Source of the DNA: Candidatus Albibeggiatoa sp. nov. NOAA
GTDB taxonomy: Bacteria; Pseudomonadota; Gammaproteobacteria; Beggiatoales; Beggiatoaceae
Reading direction: 5' to 3'
NCBI GenBank assembly: GCA_025800385.1
Contig: JAOXRS010000257.1
Location: 62,001-126,000 of the forward strand
Length of the DNA stretch: 64,000 nucleotides
Shown: positions 1 to 7,702 of the stretch, in pieces
Numbering within the stretch: the stretch's first letter is position 1
Layout of the letters: the number at the start of each line of letters is the position of its first letter
Position numbers and translations under genes: made by a program
The notes under the pieces: model-generated
What the model was told of the DNA's origin: nothing
The model's database searches: none
Seen by the model: only the letters and a program-made list of their open reading frames with translations

Positions 1-2120
1 GTTGCAGCTGCTAAGGCATTGGCGACTGCGGGTGCAATCACAGGCGTTGCAGGCTCACCGACACCTGTTGGGGCTTCTGCTGATGGCACAATATGCACTT
101 CAACATCAGGCATATCCGACATACGCGTCACAAGGTAATCATGATAATTACTTTGCACCACACGTCCTTTATCCAAGGTGATTTCACTGTTTAAAATCAT
201 TGCCAAACCAAAGCCCATACCACCTTCCATTTGCGCTTTGACAATATCAGGATTCACCGCAACACCACAATCCACTGCAATCACGACTTTATCAACTTTG
301 AAACTATTACCGTCAACACTGACATCTGCAACCATCGCCACGTAAGACTTAAACGATTCATGTACTGCAACACCACGGCCTTTACCTTCAGCGACATCTG
401 AACCCCAGTTGGCTTTTTCGGCTGCCAATTTCAACACAGCGGCATGGCGAGGGTGATCTTTAAGTAATGCCAAACGATATTCCACAGGGTCTTTGCCTGC
501 TTTAGTTGCAAGTTCATCGATAAAGGTTTCAGTACTGTAAGCGGTATGGGTTGAACCGACTGAACGCCACCATTGAACAGGTATACCGAATTCTGGCGAA
601 CGTGTATCAACATATAAGTTGGGGATTTGATATGGTAAATTGTTCGCGCCTTCGACCGAAGTATGGTCAACCCCATTTTTAATCATAGCTGGTTCAAATG
701 GCGTACCTTTAATAATCGATTGACCGACTAATTGATGTTGCCATGCTTTTGGCATACCGTCTTCATCTAATGTTGCACTAAGACGGTGCATATTGGCAGG
801 ACGATACCAACCCGCTTGCATATCATCTTCTCGCGTCCAAACCAATTTAACAGGGACTTGTTTTTTCAACGCTTTAGCGATATGTGCCGTTTCAACTAAG
901 TAATCTGATTTTGTATTGGCGCGGCGACCGAATGAACCGCCTGCATATAACATATTGATTGTGACTTTTTCAGGCTGCAAACCGAAAACGCCCGCCACCA
1001 TGGCTTGATCTAAAGTGTGCATTTGTTCGCCATTCCACACTTCTGCTTCATCACCACGATAATGAATCACACAATTTAATGGTTCCATCGCAGCGTGCGC
1101 GAGATAAGGAAAACGGTAGTCTGCTGTAATCACTTGCTCAGCTTTTTCTAACTCAGCAACAGCGTCACCATCGTCACGGGCAACTGCGCCTTTTCCATTT
1201 AATAATTCACTGAATTGATTGAAAATATCATCAGTGCTTAATTTAAATGCTTTGGAGTCATCCCATTCAATCTCTAATACATCACGGGCTTTTTTCGCTG
1301 TCCAGAAATCCTGAGCAACCACAGCCACACCAGAAGGAATAGTAATCACATCTTCAACCCCAGCAATCTTACGCGCGACAGTATCATCCACAGATTTTAC
1401 CGTTGCACCAAACAAGGGAGGATGCTTAACCACAGCGGTTAACATATCTGGCAATTGTACGTCTTGAGTAAACTGCGCTGTACCATTAACTTTGCCATTG
1501 GTATCTTTACGTGGTAATTTTTTACCAATTAAACGGAATTGGGCTGGGTCTTTAAGTTTGGGTTCAGCGGGTACAGCTTGTTTATTTGCAGCTTCGATTA
1601 ATTCGCCGAAAGTCGTAGATTGGTCGCCGTGGCTGACTTTGCCATCTTGTACCGTAATTTCAGCGGCTGGCACTTTCCATTGTTCTGCTGCGGCTGACAC
1701 TAACATGCTTCGGGCGGCTGCCCCTGCTTGACGTAATTGCATCCAAGAATTGGCAATCGCTGTACTGCCACCTGTACCTTGCGCTGGCCCCCAGAATAAA
1801 TTGTTATAACGCTTATGATCCGCAGGTGCACCAACAACTTTGACTTGCCCCCATGCTGCATCCAATTCTTCAGCAACAATCGTCGCTAAACCTGTATAAG
1901 CACCTTGTCCCATTTCCAAATGCTTAGAAATCACAGTGACTGTATTATCAGCATTAATATATAAAAAAGCGTTAGGGCTAAAAGTGGCATTCGCTGTAGC
2001 AGTCGTTGCCGTTGATTCTGAAGCTTGAGCAGGAATATGAAACCCAAGTGCTAAACCTGTACCTGCCGCCAGACCGAATTTAAGAAAGTCACGGCGGTTA
2101 ATAGTGCGTATTTCGTTCAT
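1..2120 (-). CDS. Molybdopterin-binding subunit of a xanthine dehydrogenase-family (isoquinoline 1-oxidoreductase-like) enzyme, partial
   Basis: The reading frame starts at the complement of 2118-2120 and stays open to the window edge, so about 706 N-terminal and central residues are present and the C-terminus is missing. The N-terminus carries a Tat export signal (RRDFLKFG followed by a hydrophobic Ala/Gly stretch ending near an AQA site), so the folded cofactor-loaded enzyme is probably periplasmic. Recognisable molybdenum-hydroxylase landmarks are GAYTGLA, GGSFGRR and, near the edge, GVGEP with the glutamate expected to act as active-site base. This architecture is that of IorB/CoxL-type large subunits, which hydroxylate aldehydes or N-heterocycles using a Mo-pterin cofactor. 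It lies 12 nt downstream of its [2Fe-2S] partner, so the two form an operon. The substrate cannot be told from sequence; an aldehyde is as likely as isoquinoline. Confidence 0.9.
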   Translation of the reverse strand, partial: MNEIRTINRRDFLKFGLAAGTGLALGFHIPAQASESTATTATANATFSPNAFLYINADNTVTVISKHLEMGQGAYTGLATIVAEELDAAWGQVKVVGAPADHKRYNNLFWGPAQGTGGSTAIANSWMQLRQAGAAARSMLVSAAAEQWKVPAAEITVQDGKVSHGDQSTTFGELIEAANKQAVPAEPKLKDPAQFRLIGKKLPRKDTNGKVNGTAQFTQDVQLPDMLTAVVKHPPLFGATVKSVDDTVARKIAGVEDVITIPSGVAVVAQDFWTAKKARDVLEIEWDDSKAFKLSTDDIFNQFSELLNGKGAVARDDGDAVAELEKAEQVITADYRFPYLAHAAMEPLNCVIHYRGDEAEVWNGEQMHTLDQAMVAGVFGLQPEKVTINMLYAGGSFGRRANTKSDYLVETAHIAKALKKQVPVKLVWTREDDMQAGWYRPANMHRLSATLDEDGMPKAWQHQLVGQSIIKGTPFEPAMIKNGVDHTSVEGANNLPYQIPNLYVDTRSPEFGIPVQWWRSVGSTHTAYSTETFIDELATKAGKDPVEYRLALLKDHPRHAAVLKLAAEKANWGSDVAEGKGRGVAVHESFKSYVAMVADVSVDGNSFKVDKVVIAVDCGVAVNPDIVKAQMEGGMGFGLAMILNSEITLDKGRVVQSNYHDYLVTRMSDMPDVEVHIVPSAEAPTGVGEPATPVIAPAVANALAAA

Positions 2121-2132
2121 GACAATCTCTCC

Positions 2133-2585
2133 TTAGCTTAATTTTTTTGCCGCAGCATGAATGCCTTTACGAACCCGATGGTATGTATTGCAACGACAGA
2201 CATTACCCGTCATCGCATTATCAATATCGGTATCGCTAGGATTAGGATTGCCCTTTAACAGTGCAGCTGCACTCATGATTTGTCCTGACTGGCAATAGCC
2301 ACATTGCACTACATCATCCCAAACTTCCTGTATTACTTGACCTTCTTTTGTTTCGCCAATCCCTTCAATAGTGGTCACATTTTTGCCTTCAGCAATAGAG
2401 ACAGGCGTGCTACAGGAGCGAATTGGTTGGCCGTCGAGATGAACCGTACAAGCACCACATAATGCTGATCCACAGCCAAACTTAGTACCCGTTAGTTTCG
2501 CGTGATCGCGGATTGCCCATAAAAGCGGTGTGTCGGGCGCGACGTCGAGTTGATACTCAGAGCCATTAATGCTGAGTTTAATCAT
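2133..2585 (-). CDS. [2Fe-2S] subunit of the molybdenum hydroxylase (IorA-like)
   Basis: A 150-residue protein with the two-cluster layout of the small subunit of molybdenum hydroxylases. The plant-type ferredoxin cluster ligands are in GCGSALCGACTVHLDG (around residues 38-53), with a further Cys at the RSCSTP segment. The all-helical second cluster is bound by CGYCQSGQ and VCRCNTY near the C-terminus. Length matches the family. It passes electrons from the molybdopterin subunit encoded just downstream. There is no signal peptide, so it would be co-exported with the Tat-bearing large subunit. A third, FAD-binding subunit is not present, as usual for the Ior type, where electrons go to a cytochrome. 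It is the first gene of the operon; a direct-repeat operator candidate lies 80-133 nt upstream. Confidence 0.93.
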   Translation of the reverse strand: MIKLSINGSEYQLDVAPDTPLLWAIRDHAKLTGTKFGCGSALCGACTVHLDGQPIRSCSTPVSIAEGKNVTTIEGIGETKEGQVIQEVWDDVVQCGYCQSGQIMSAAALLKGNPNPSDTDIDNAMTGNVCRCNTYHRVRKGIHAAAKKLS

Positions 2586-3080
2586 AAGGTTACCTATAAG
2601 CGCAAGATTTTATCGTTATTTAGTCTAACGCTATCACACCTGTTTTTCACCATGCGTTTATCGGTTTGGCATCATTTGCATATAATATCTTTGATTTGGC
2701 GCAATTTGCATATATTATTTTTTTAGACAATATGCTAAAAAGTGCTTTTTTTAAACATAAGTTATATTTTTTGCAAAATACCTGTATTTTTTTATAAAAG
2801 AACAAATAGTATTTTTATGTTATATTAGTTACTCATTTTTTAAATGTCCTCTATTTCTTAAAGGTAAATGGAGATAAATAAATATAATTGCTATTTTTTA
2901 TAAATATCGTGTATATTTCAAAAAAACTTGCAAAAATAAACATATAAAATTGAACTGATTTAAGCGAACTTATATTTTAAATTGAAAAATTGAACTATTT
3001 ATAGATGACAACAACCATATTTTTGATACACTTAAGTTAAAGATAAAAACAAAAATTATGGTGTACTGAGGGGCAAAGTA
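2586..3080. other. AT-rich divergent intergenic region
   Basis: This 495-nt stretch separates the minus-strand hydroxylase operon from the plus-strand PP2C sensor gene. It is extremely A+T rich, with many poly-T and poly-A runs between 2700 and 3060. No open frame of convincing composition was found. Its only ordered element is the 24-bp direct repeat at 2665-2718. Promoters for both flanking genes must lie here, but no single -35/-10 pair stands out above the AT background. Confidence 0.6.
2665..2718. promoter_or_regulatory. Two 24-bp direct repeats upstream of the molybdenum hydroxylase operon
   Basis: The copies 2665-2688 and 2695-2718 share TTTGGC followed by TTTGCATATA and a final TAT. 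They match at about 20 of 24 positions and their starts are exactly 30 bp apart. A tandem repeat at nearly whole-turn spacing upstream of a start codon is what AraC-type or similar dimeric activators bind. The repeat looks at first like a sigma-54 promoter, but the GG-to-GC spacing is two bases too short. The regulator is not identified. Confidence 0.45.
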
Positions 3081-5192
3081 ATGAGAGGGCAAACAATAAA
3101 TCCTAGATCAACTTATTTTGCTAAATTGTCTTTAGCTCAGTATTTTGAGGCTATGTGGTCTCGGTTTAATTTAGAGACAATTGGCGCAAAATTATTATTT
3201 TCTCTATTAATTGGCATTTTTAGTGGTTTACTGGGTTTATCCTATTATTTCTATCAGGCTTTAGAAAAACATGCTTTAGCCGAAGTACAAAATCGTCTGC
3301 AAATCCAGTCGCTCAGTCTGGAAAAAGAGCTGAGGACACTAGAAGAAGCCTCTAAAAATATGTCTATCGCGCTCTTCAGATTAAAAAAACTCGGCATCAA
3401 TTCACCTCAAGCCTACAAACAACTCGCCTTTGATTTCTTTTTAGAACGTTCCCCACTTGCAGTTGGCGCGGGATTTGGTCAAGCTCCTTATCAAATTATC
3501 TCAGAGCAAGAAGGGTTTTGGCCTTATTTTTATGTTGACCAAGGTGAGGCAAATGCAATCGGACAATCATTAAGCCCGCCTTACGCAAATATCCGTTATG
3601 CTGAGTTGTTTCAGGAAGATAATTATTTAAATCAGGCATATTATTTACATACTGTAGAAACAGGCAAGCTTAACTGGACAGAACCCTTCTCATGGTACGG
3701 TATTGCGATGTCAACTTTGCTCGCACCATTTTATGATGAAAATAATCAATTGATTGGAGTAGCTGGATATGATGTTAATGTCACGGCATTGACTCAAAAG
3801 TTGGACGAACCTGTATTAAACCAAGATGGACATTTTGTCCTGTTTAGCAAACAAGGCCACTTGCTCGCCAATCCATACCAGCCCGAACAAGCCAAAGCCA
3901 TGGCGCATTATACCCAGCTCCCCTTCTTCCAACCTATTTGGGGCAAAATGCAATACTCTTTTGATAACTTATTTACTTATCAAGATACCTATGTCGCTCA
4001 TCAGCATATTCCAAATACAAACTGGGTGATTGCTGCCATTCTGCCAGAAAAAACCATTCTATATCCTATTTATCAAATGATTGGCATTAGTATGTTGGTG
4101 GCGATTATATTTTTAACCTCTATTGTCATTTTATTTGTTCGCTGGCTTAACTGCCGTTTAGTGCCTATTTTGAATGAGTGCCAAAAGTTAGATATTGATG
4201 AAGCTGATGAAAAATTACGAATGCAACGTTTTGCACACCAATTGACAACGGGAGAATGGGGGCAAAAACTACCCGTACAAAGCCATGATGAATTTGGCAA
4301 ATTATCCAGAACCTTTAAAGGCATGGCAGGGCAATTAAGTGATTTATTCCGTAACCTAGATATGAAGGTTAAAGAACGCACTGAAGAACTGGAGCAAGCC
4401 AATGAAGAAATCAAAACTCTGAATGATTATTTAAAAGAAGAAAATGTCCGCATGTCCACCGAGCTACTAGTCAGTCAAGAATTACAGCGTATGGTGTTGC
4501 CAAAAGAAGAAGAGCTGCAAAATATTGATGATTTAGAAATCTGTGGATTTATGCAGCCTGCAGCTGAAGTCGGGGGTGATTATTATGACGTGCTGCAATA
4601 TCGGGATAATATTAAAATTGCGATTGGTGATGTGACAGGGCACGGCTTAGCCAGTGGTGTATTAATGTTGATGGTGCAAACGTCGGTTCGTACATTATTC
4701 GCTAATGATATTTGTTCGCCAGACACCTGTTTGAATATTTTAAATCGTGCTATTTATGAAAACATTAAACGCATGGATTCGGATAAAAACTTGAGTCTCG
4801 CATTGGTTGATTATTGTAAAGGCAAAGTTAAAGTCAGTGGCCAACATGAGGAAGTGCTGTTAGTTCGCCATGATGGAAAAATTGAACGAATTGATACGAT
4901 TGATTTAGGGTTTCCAATTGGCTTAGAAGCGGATATTGAGCCTTTTTTAAACCATGTCGAAATTGAATTACAACCCGGTGATGGCTTGGTTTTATATACA
5001 GATGGTATTACTGAAGCTGAGAATATGAGCAAACAACTTTATGGTTTAGAACGCTTGTGTGATGTGGTTAGTAAAGCATGGCATTGTAATGCAAAAGAAA
5101 TTCAATTAGCGGTGATTGAAGATGTTCGAGCACATATTGGTCAACAAAAGATTTTCGATGACATTACTTTAGTGATTCTTAAACAACGTTAG
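3081..5192 (+). CDS. Membrane sensor with extracytoplasmic Cache-like domain, HAMP and SpoIIE/PP2C phosphatase output
   Basis: A 703-residue transmembrane signalling protein. The first membrane segment is at about residues 36-58. A large periplasmic region of about 270 residues resembles the double-Cache small-molecule sensor fold. A second membrane segment at about 332-356 is followed by a HAMP-like linker, a Glu-rich coiled coil (about 425-465) and a C-terminal PP2C-type Ser/Thr phosphatase. Metal-binding aspartates of the phosphatase are visible in GGDYYD (Asp500 region), GDVTGHG and LYTDGITEA. Such proteins usually dephosphorylate an anti-sigma-factor antagonist, linking an external ligand to partner-switching. 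No antagonist or anti-sigma kinase lies nearby. The start is supported by GAGGGG seven bases upstream. Its output domain is closely similar to that of the hybrid at 10376-12883. Confidence 0.9.
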   Translation: MRGQTINPRSTYFAKLSLAQYFEAMWSRFNLETIGAKLLFSLLIGIFSGLLGLSYYFYQALEKHALAEVQNRLQIQSLSLEKELRTLEEASKNMSIALFRLKKLGINSPQAYKQLAFDFFLERSPLAVGAGFGQAPYQIISEQEGFWPYFYVDQGEANAIGQSLSPPYANIRYAELFQEDNYLNQAYYLHTVETGKLNWTEPFSWYGIAMSTLLAPFYDENNQLIGVAGYDVNVTALTQKLDEPVLNQDGHFVLFSKQGHLLANPYQPEQAKAMAHYTQLPFFQPIWGKMQYSFDNLFTYQDTYVAHQHIPNTNWVIAAILPEKTILYPIYQMIGISMLVAIIFLTSIVILFVRWLNCRLVPILNECQKLDIDEADEKLRMQRFAHQLTTGEWGQKLPVQSHDEFGKLSRTFKGMAGQLSDLFRNLDMKVKERTEELEQANEEIKTLNDYLKEENVRMSTELLVSQELQRMVLPKEEELQNIDDLEICGFMQPAAEVGGDYYDVLQYRDNIKIAIGDVTGHGLASGVLMLMVQTSVRTLFANDICSPDTCLNILNRAIYENIKRMDSDKNLSLALVDYCKGKVKVSGQHEEVLLVRHDGKIERIDTIDLGFPIGLEADIEPFLNHVEIELQPGDGLVLYTDGITEAENMSKQLYGLERLCDVVSKAWHCNAKEIQLAVIEDVRAHIGQQKIFDDITLVILKQR

Positions 5193-5223
5193 TCATTTGC
5201 GCTTTTTCAACTTATCAAGAGCT

Positions 5224-5293
5224 GGGTTATTGTTGAGTCAATATAAATCTATACGAACCATTGGTTTATATAAACTCAATTTTAAAATAACCC
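5224..5293. repeat. 70-nt nested imperfect inverted repeat upstream of purD
   Basis: Three nested arm pairs are seen. GGGTTATT (5224-5231) pairs with AATAACCC (5286-5293), GTTGAGT (5232-5238) with ACTCAAT (5274-5280), and ATATAAA (5241-5247) with TTTATAT (5265-5271). An inner AACCA/TTGGTT pair adds further pairing. No poly-T tract follows on either strand, so it is not a standard intrinsic terminator. It lies between the PP2C sensor gene and purD and could be an RNA hairpin, a palindromic repeat element or a read-through structure. Confidence 0.5.
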
Positions 5294-5376
5294 AAAACCT
5301 ATCAAAAATGGCGATTCACCAAACAAATTATGCTAGACTTGGTCAATTGTTTTGATGAAGATGGGCAGCATTAGCA

Positions 5377-6678
5377 ATGAACGTATTAGTTGTCGGTAGT
5401 GGTGGTAGAGAACACGCACTCGCATGGAAAGCAGCGCAATCAGCACAGGTTGAGAAAGTATTTGTCGCACCGGGGAATGCAGGTACGGCTTTAGAAGCAA
5501 AATTAGAAAACGTCAATATTAATGTCAACGATGTACAGGGTTTAATTGAATTCGCTCAAAACAATGCGGTTGAATTAACTATTATTGGCCCTGAAGCACC
5601 TCTCGTCATTGGCATCGTAGATGAATTCCAACAAGCAGGCTTAAAATGTTTTGGCCCTAGCTTGCAAGCCGCACAATTAGAAGGTTCTAAAACATTCACA
5701 AAAGACTTTCTAATTCGTCACAATATTCCTACAGCCGCATACGGTACATTTACGGATGTGCAAACAGCGTTAGATTATTTACATAATACTTTTACAGATA
5801 AGCAAAGAATTGTAATTAAAGCAGACGGCTTAGCAGCAGGTAAAGGCGTTGTGATTACCGATGATATGCAAGAAGCGGAAGATACTATCAAGGATATGTT
5901 AGAAGGTAATATCTTTGGTGAAGCGGGACAACGTGTTGTTATCGAAGAATTTTTAGAAGGTGAAGAAGCAAGCTTTATCTGCATCGTAGACGGTGAACAT
6001 ATTCAAGCCTTTGCAAGCTCACAAGATCACAAACCACGTGATGAAGGCGATAAAGGGCCTAATACGGGTGGTATGGGCGCGTATTCTCCTGCCCCCGTTG
6101 TCACTCAAGATATTCACGACCGTGTAATGAAAGAAGTGATTGAGCCGACTGTAAAAGGCATGGCGGCAGAAGGCTATCCTTATACAGGCTTTTTATACGC
6201 AGGCTTAATGATTGACAGCCAAGGCACACCAAAAGTATTGGAATATAACTGCCGATTTGGTGATCCTGAAACGCAACCGATCATGTTACGCCTTAAATCA
6301 GATTTAGTCGAAGTATGTTTGGCTGCTGTTGAAAAACGTTTAGATCAAGTCACTTTAGAGTGGGATGAGCGTACATCTTTAGGTGTGGTATTAGCTGCAG
6401 GCGGTTACCCAACCAGTTATGCTAAAGGTCATGTCATTCAAGGTTTATTAGAAGCTGATGGTATGGATGGTAAAGTGTTCCATGCAGGCACAAATCGACG
6501 TGATGGTGAAATTGTCACCGACGGCGGGCGTGTATTATGCGTGACGGCTTTAGGTCATTCTGTTTCTGAAGCACAAAACAAAGCCTACAATATTATTTCT
6601 AAAATCAGCTGGACAAACATGTATTATCGCAAAGACATTGGTTATCGAGCGATTGCGCGTGAAAAAGAATCAACCTAA
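5377..6678 (+). CDS. purD: Phosphoribosylamine--glycine ligase
   Basis: A 433-residue ATP-grasp enzyme that joins 5-phosphoribosylamine and glycine to give GAR, the second step of de novo purine synthesis in the cytoplasm. The N-terminus MNVLVVGSGGREHALAWK is diagnostic of PurD. The GPEAPLV segment, the ATP-grasp loop KADGLAAGKGV, the motif RDEGDKGPNTGGMGAYSP and the metal-binding NCRFGDPETQ are all intact. Length matches the family (about 425-435). The start is set by the family N-terminus; the ribosome-binding site is weak. purH, often next to purD in gammaproteobacteria, is absent. The gene stands alone between a 70-nt inverted repeat upstream and a hairpin terminator candidate downstream. 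Confidence 0.97.
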   Translation: MNVLVVGSGGREHALAWKAAQSAQVEKVFVAPGNAGTALEAKLENVNINVNDVQGLIEFAQNNAVELTIIGPEAPLVIGIVDEFQQAGLKCFGPSLQAAQLEGSKTFTKDFLIRHNIPTAAYGTFTDVQTALDYLHNTFTDKQRIVIKADGLAAGKGVVITDDMQEAEDTIKDMLEGNIFGEAGQRVVIEEFLEGEEASFICIVDGEHIQAFASSQDHKPRDEGDKGPNTGGMGAYSPAPVVTQDIHDRVMKEVIEPTVKGMAAEGYPYTGFLYAGLMIDSQGTPKVLEYNCRFGDPETQPIMLRLKSDLVEVCLAAVEKRLDQVTLEWDERTSLGVVLAAGGYPTSYAKGHVIQGLLEADGMDGKVFHAGTNRRDGEIVTDGGRVLCVTALGHSVSEAQNKAYNIISKISWTNMYYRKDIGYRAIAREKEST

Positions 6679-6705
6679 CCTTATCGCGTATTTCTAATAA
6701 TTGTG

Positions 6706-6747
6706 CTAGGTTCTATCAACATGTTTTACTATGTGAATAGAACCTAG
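6706..6747. terminator. Hairpin between convergent purD and HemY-like gene
   Basis: A perfect 11-bp inverted repeat, CTAGGTTCTAT (6706-6716) and ATAGAACCTAG (6737-6747), encloses a 20-nt loop that can itself pair partly. It sits between two converging genes. A clear poly-T tail is lacking on both strands (only TTACTTTAAAA on the plus strand), so it may act as a bidirectional but weak terminator. Confidence 0.55.
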
Positions 6748-6791
6748 TTACTTTAAAACGTCCTTAAATGCCTCGTTAAACTTGTTGCAAT

Positions 6792-7502
6792 TTACTGCGC
6801 CAACATCGCTTGAACTCTCGTTTCTAATATTGTCAACTCATTTGCATCCAATGCTTTTTGCTTACGCAACTGAGGCAATAGTTCTTGTAAAGCCTGCCAA
6901 TCTGCCAGTTGTAAATACAAGCTGATTAATAACAGATAAGTTTGCTTGTAAGGAGCATGTTCTAAAGCTTGCTGAGCCTGTTCAACAGCTAATACTAATT
7001 GGCCTTGTTGCTGTAACATTTTTGCTTGGAAAAAAGCCACTTCAGCCTCATGCCCATCTAAAAATGCCTTTGCATGATCTATATGATCTGCTGCTTGTAC
7101 AGCGTCGCCTTTTTGATAAGCGATAAAAGAAGCACCCACATAATGTAACGCAGGCAATATGCTGAACTGAGGAGATTTTAATAAGTGCTTTTCTGCTTGT
7201 TCCCACTGCTGTTGCAATAAATTCAAATATCCTAACCCTAAACCTTGATGGGCTTTATTTTGTTTATGTAATGCAGTTTTAACCCGTAATTGATGTGGTA
7301 AATCCCAAATCCAACCCAATATTTTAAATAAAATAAATAGCACAGCAAAACCAATAACAGAAAAGATGACAAATGTTGCAAGGCTCATTTTCACTGTCCA
7401 AGCTTGCCAGCTCATGACGACAAATCCAGCATCTTGTTCAAATAATAAGGGAAATCCAAAGCCTGCAGCAACAATAAGTAATAAAAAAATAATCGCTTTC
7501 AT
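6792..7502 (-). CDS. Short HemY-like membrane protein with TPR-like repeats
   Basis: A protein of about 236 residues. Two hydrophobic segments lie at the N-terminus (about residues 1-20 and 35-60, the second rich in Phe and Ile). Helical repeats of TPR character follow, such as GLGYLNLLQQQWEQAEKHLL and VAFFQAKMLQQQGQLVLAVE. This layout matches the N-terminal half of HemY, the inner-membrane TPR protein of gammaproteobacteria whose role is unclear. Typical HemY has about 400 residues, so this one is roughly half length. It also lacks hemCDX neighbours. The frame could start at TTG (complement of 7509-7511), but GAGGT lies too close to that codon and better serves the ATG at 7500-7502, which is chosen here. 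Confidence 0.6.
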   Translation of the reverse strand: MKAIIFLLLIVAAGFGFPLLFEQDAGFVVMSWQAWTVKMSLATFVIFSVIGFAVLFILFKILGWIWDLPHQLRVKTALHKQNKAHQGLGLGYLNLLQQQWEQAEKHLLKSPQFSILPALHYVGASFIAYQKGDAVQAADHIDHAKAFLDGHEAEVAFFQAKMLQQQGQLVLAVEQAQQALEHAPYKQTYLLLISLYLQLADWQALQELLPQLRKQKALDANELTILETRVQAMLAQ

Positions 7503-7702
7503 TTTTATCAATACCTCAACGCCTGCCTAGTGGGTGCTATTTAATATTATAAGTGGTTTCTATAGGATAAGGTATTTTAAAATAATTTATCTGTTTTTCT
7601 GTGTTTCTTGAGGTCACAACCTAAAAACTGCAATATTATCAGTTTATAATGCTTATCAATCTAAAAATAATACTAAAAACATAGAGCTGTTATATATAGA
7701 AT

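Noticed and set aside
2665..2718. Sigma-54 promoter (TGGC...TGCA)
   Set aside because: The distance from GG to GC is ten bases instead of twelve in both copies, so the elements do not fit a sigma-54 promoter; a repeated operator is more likely.
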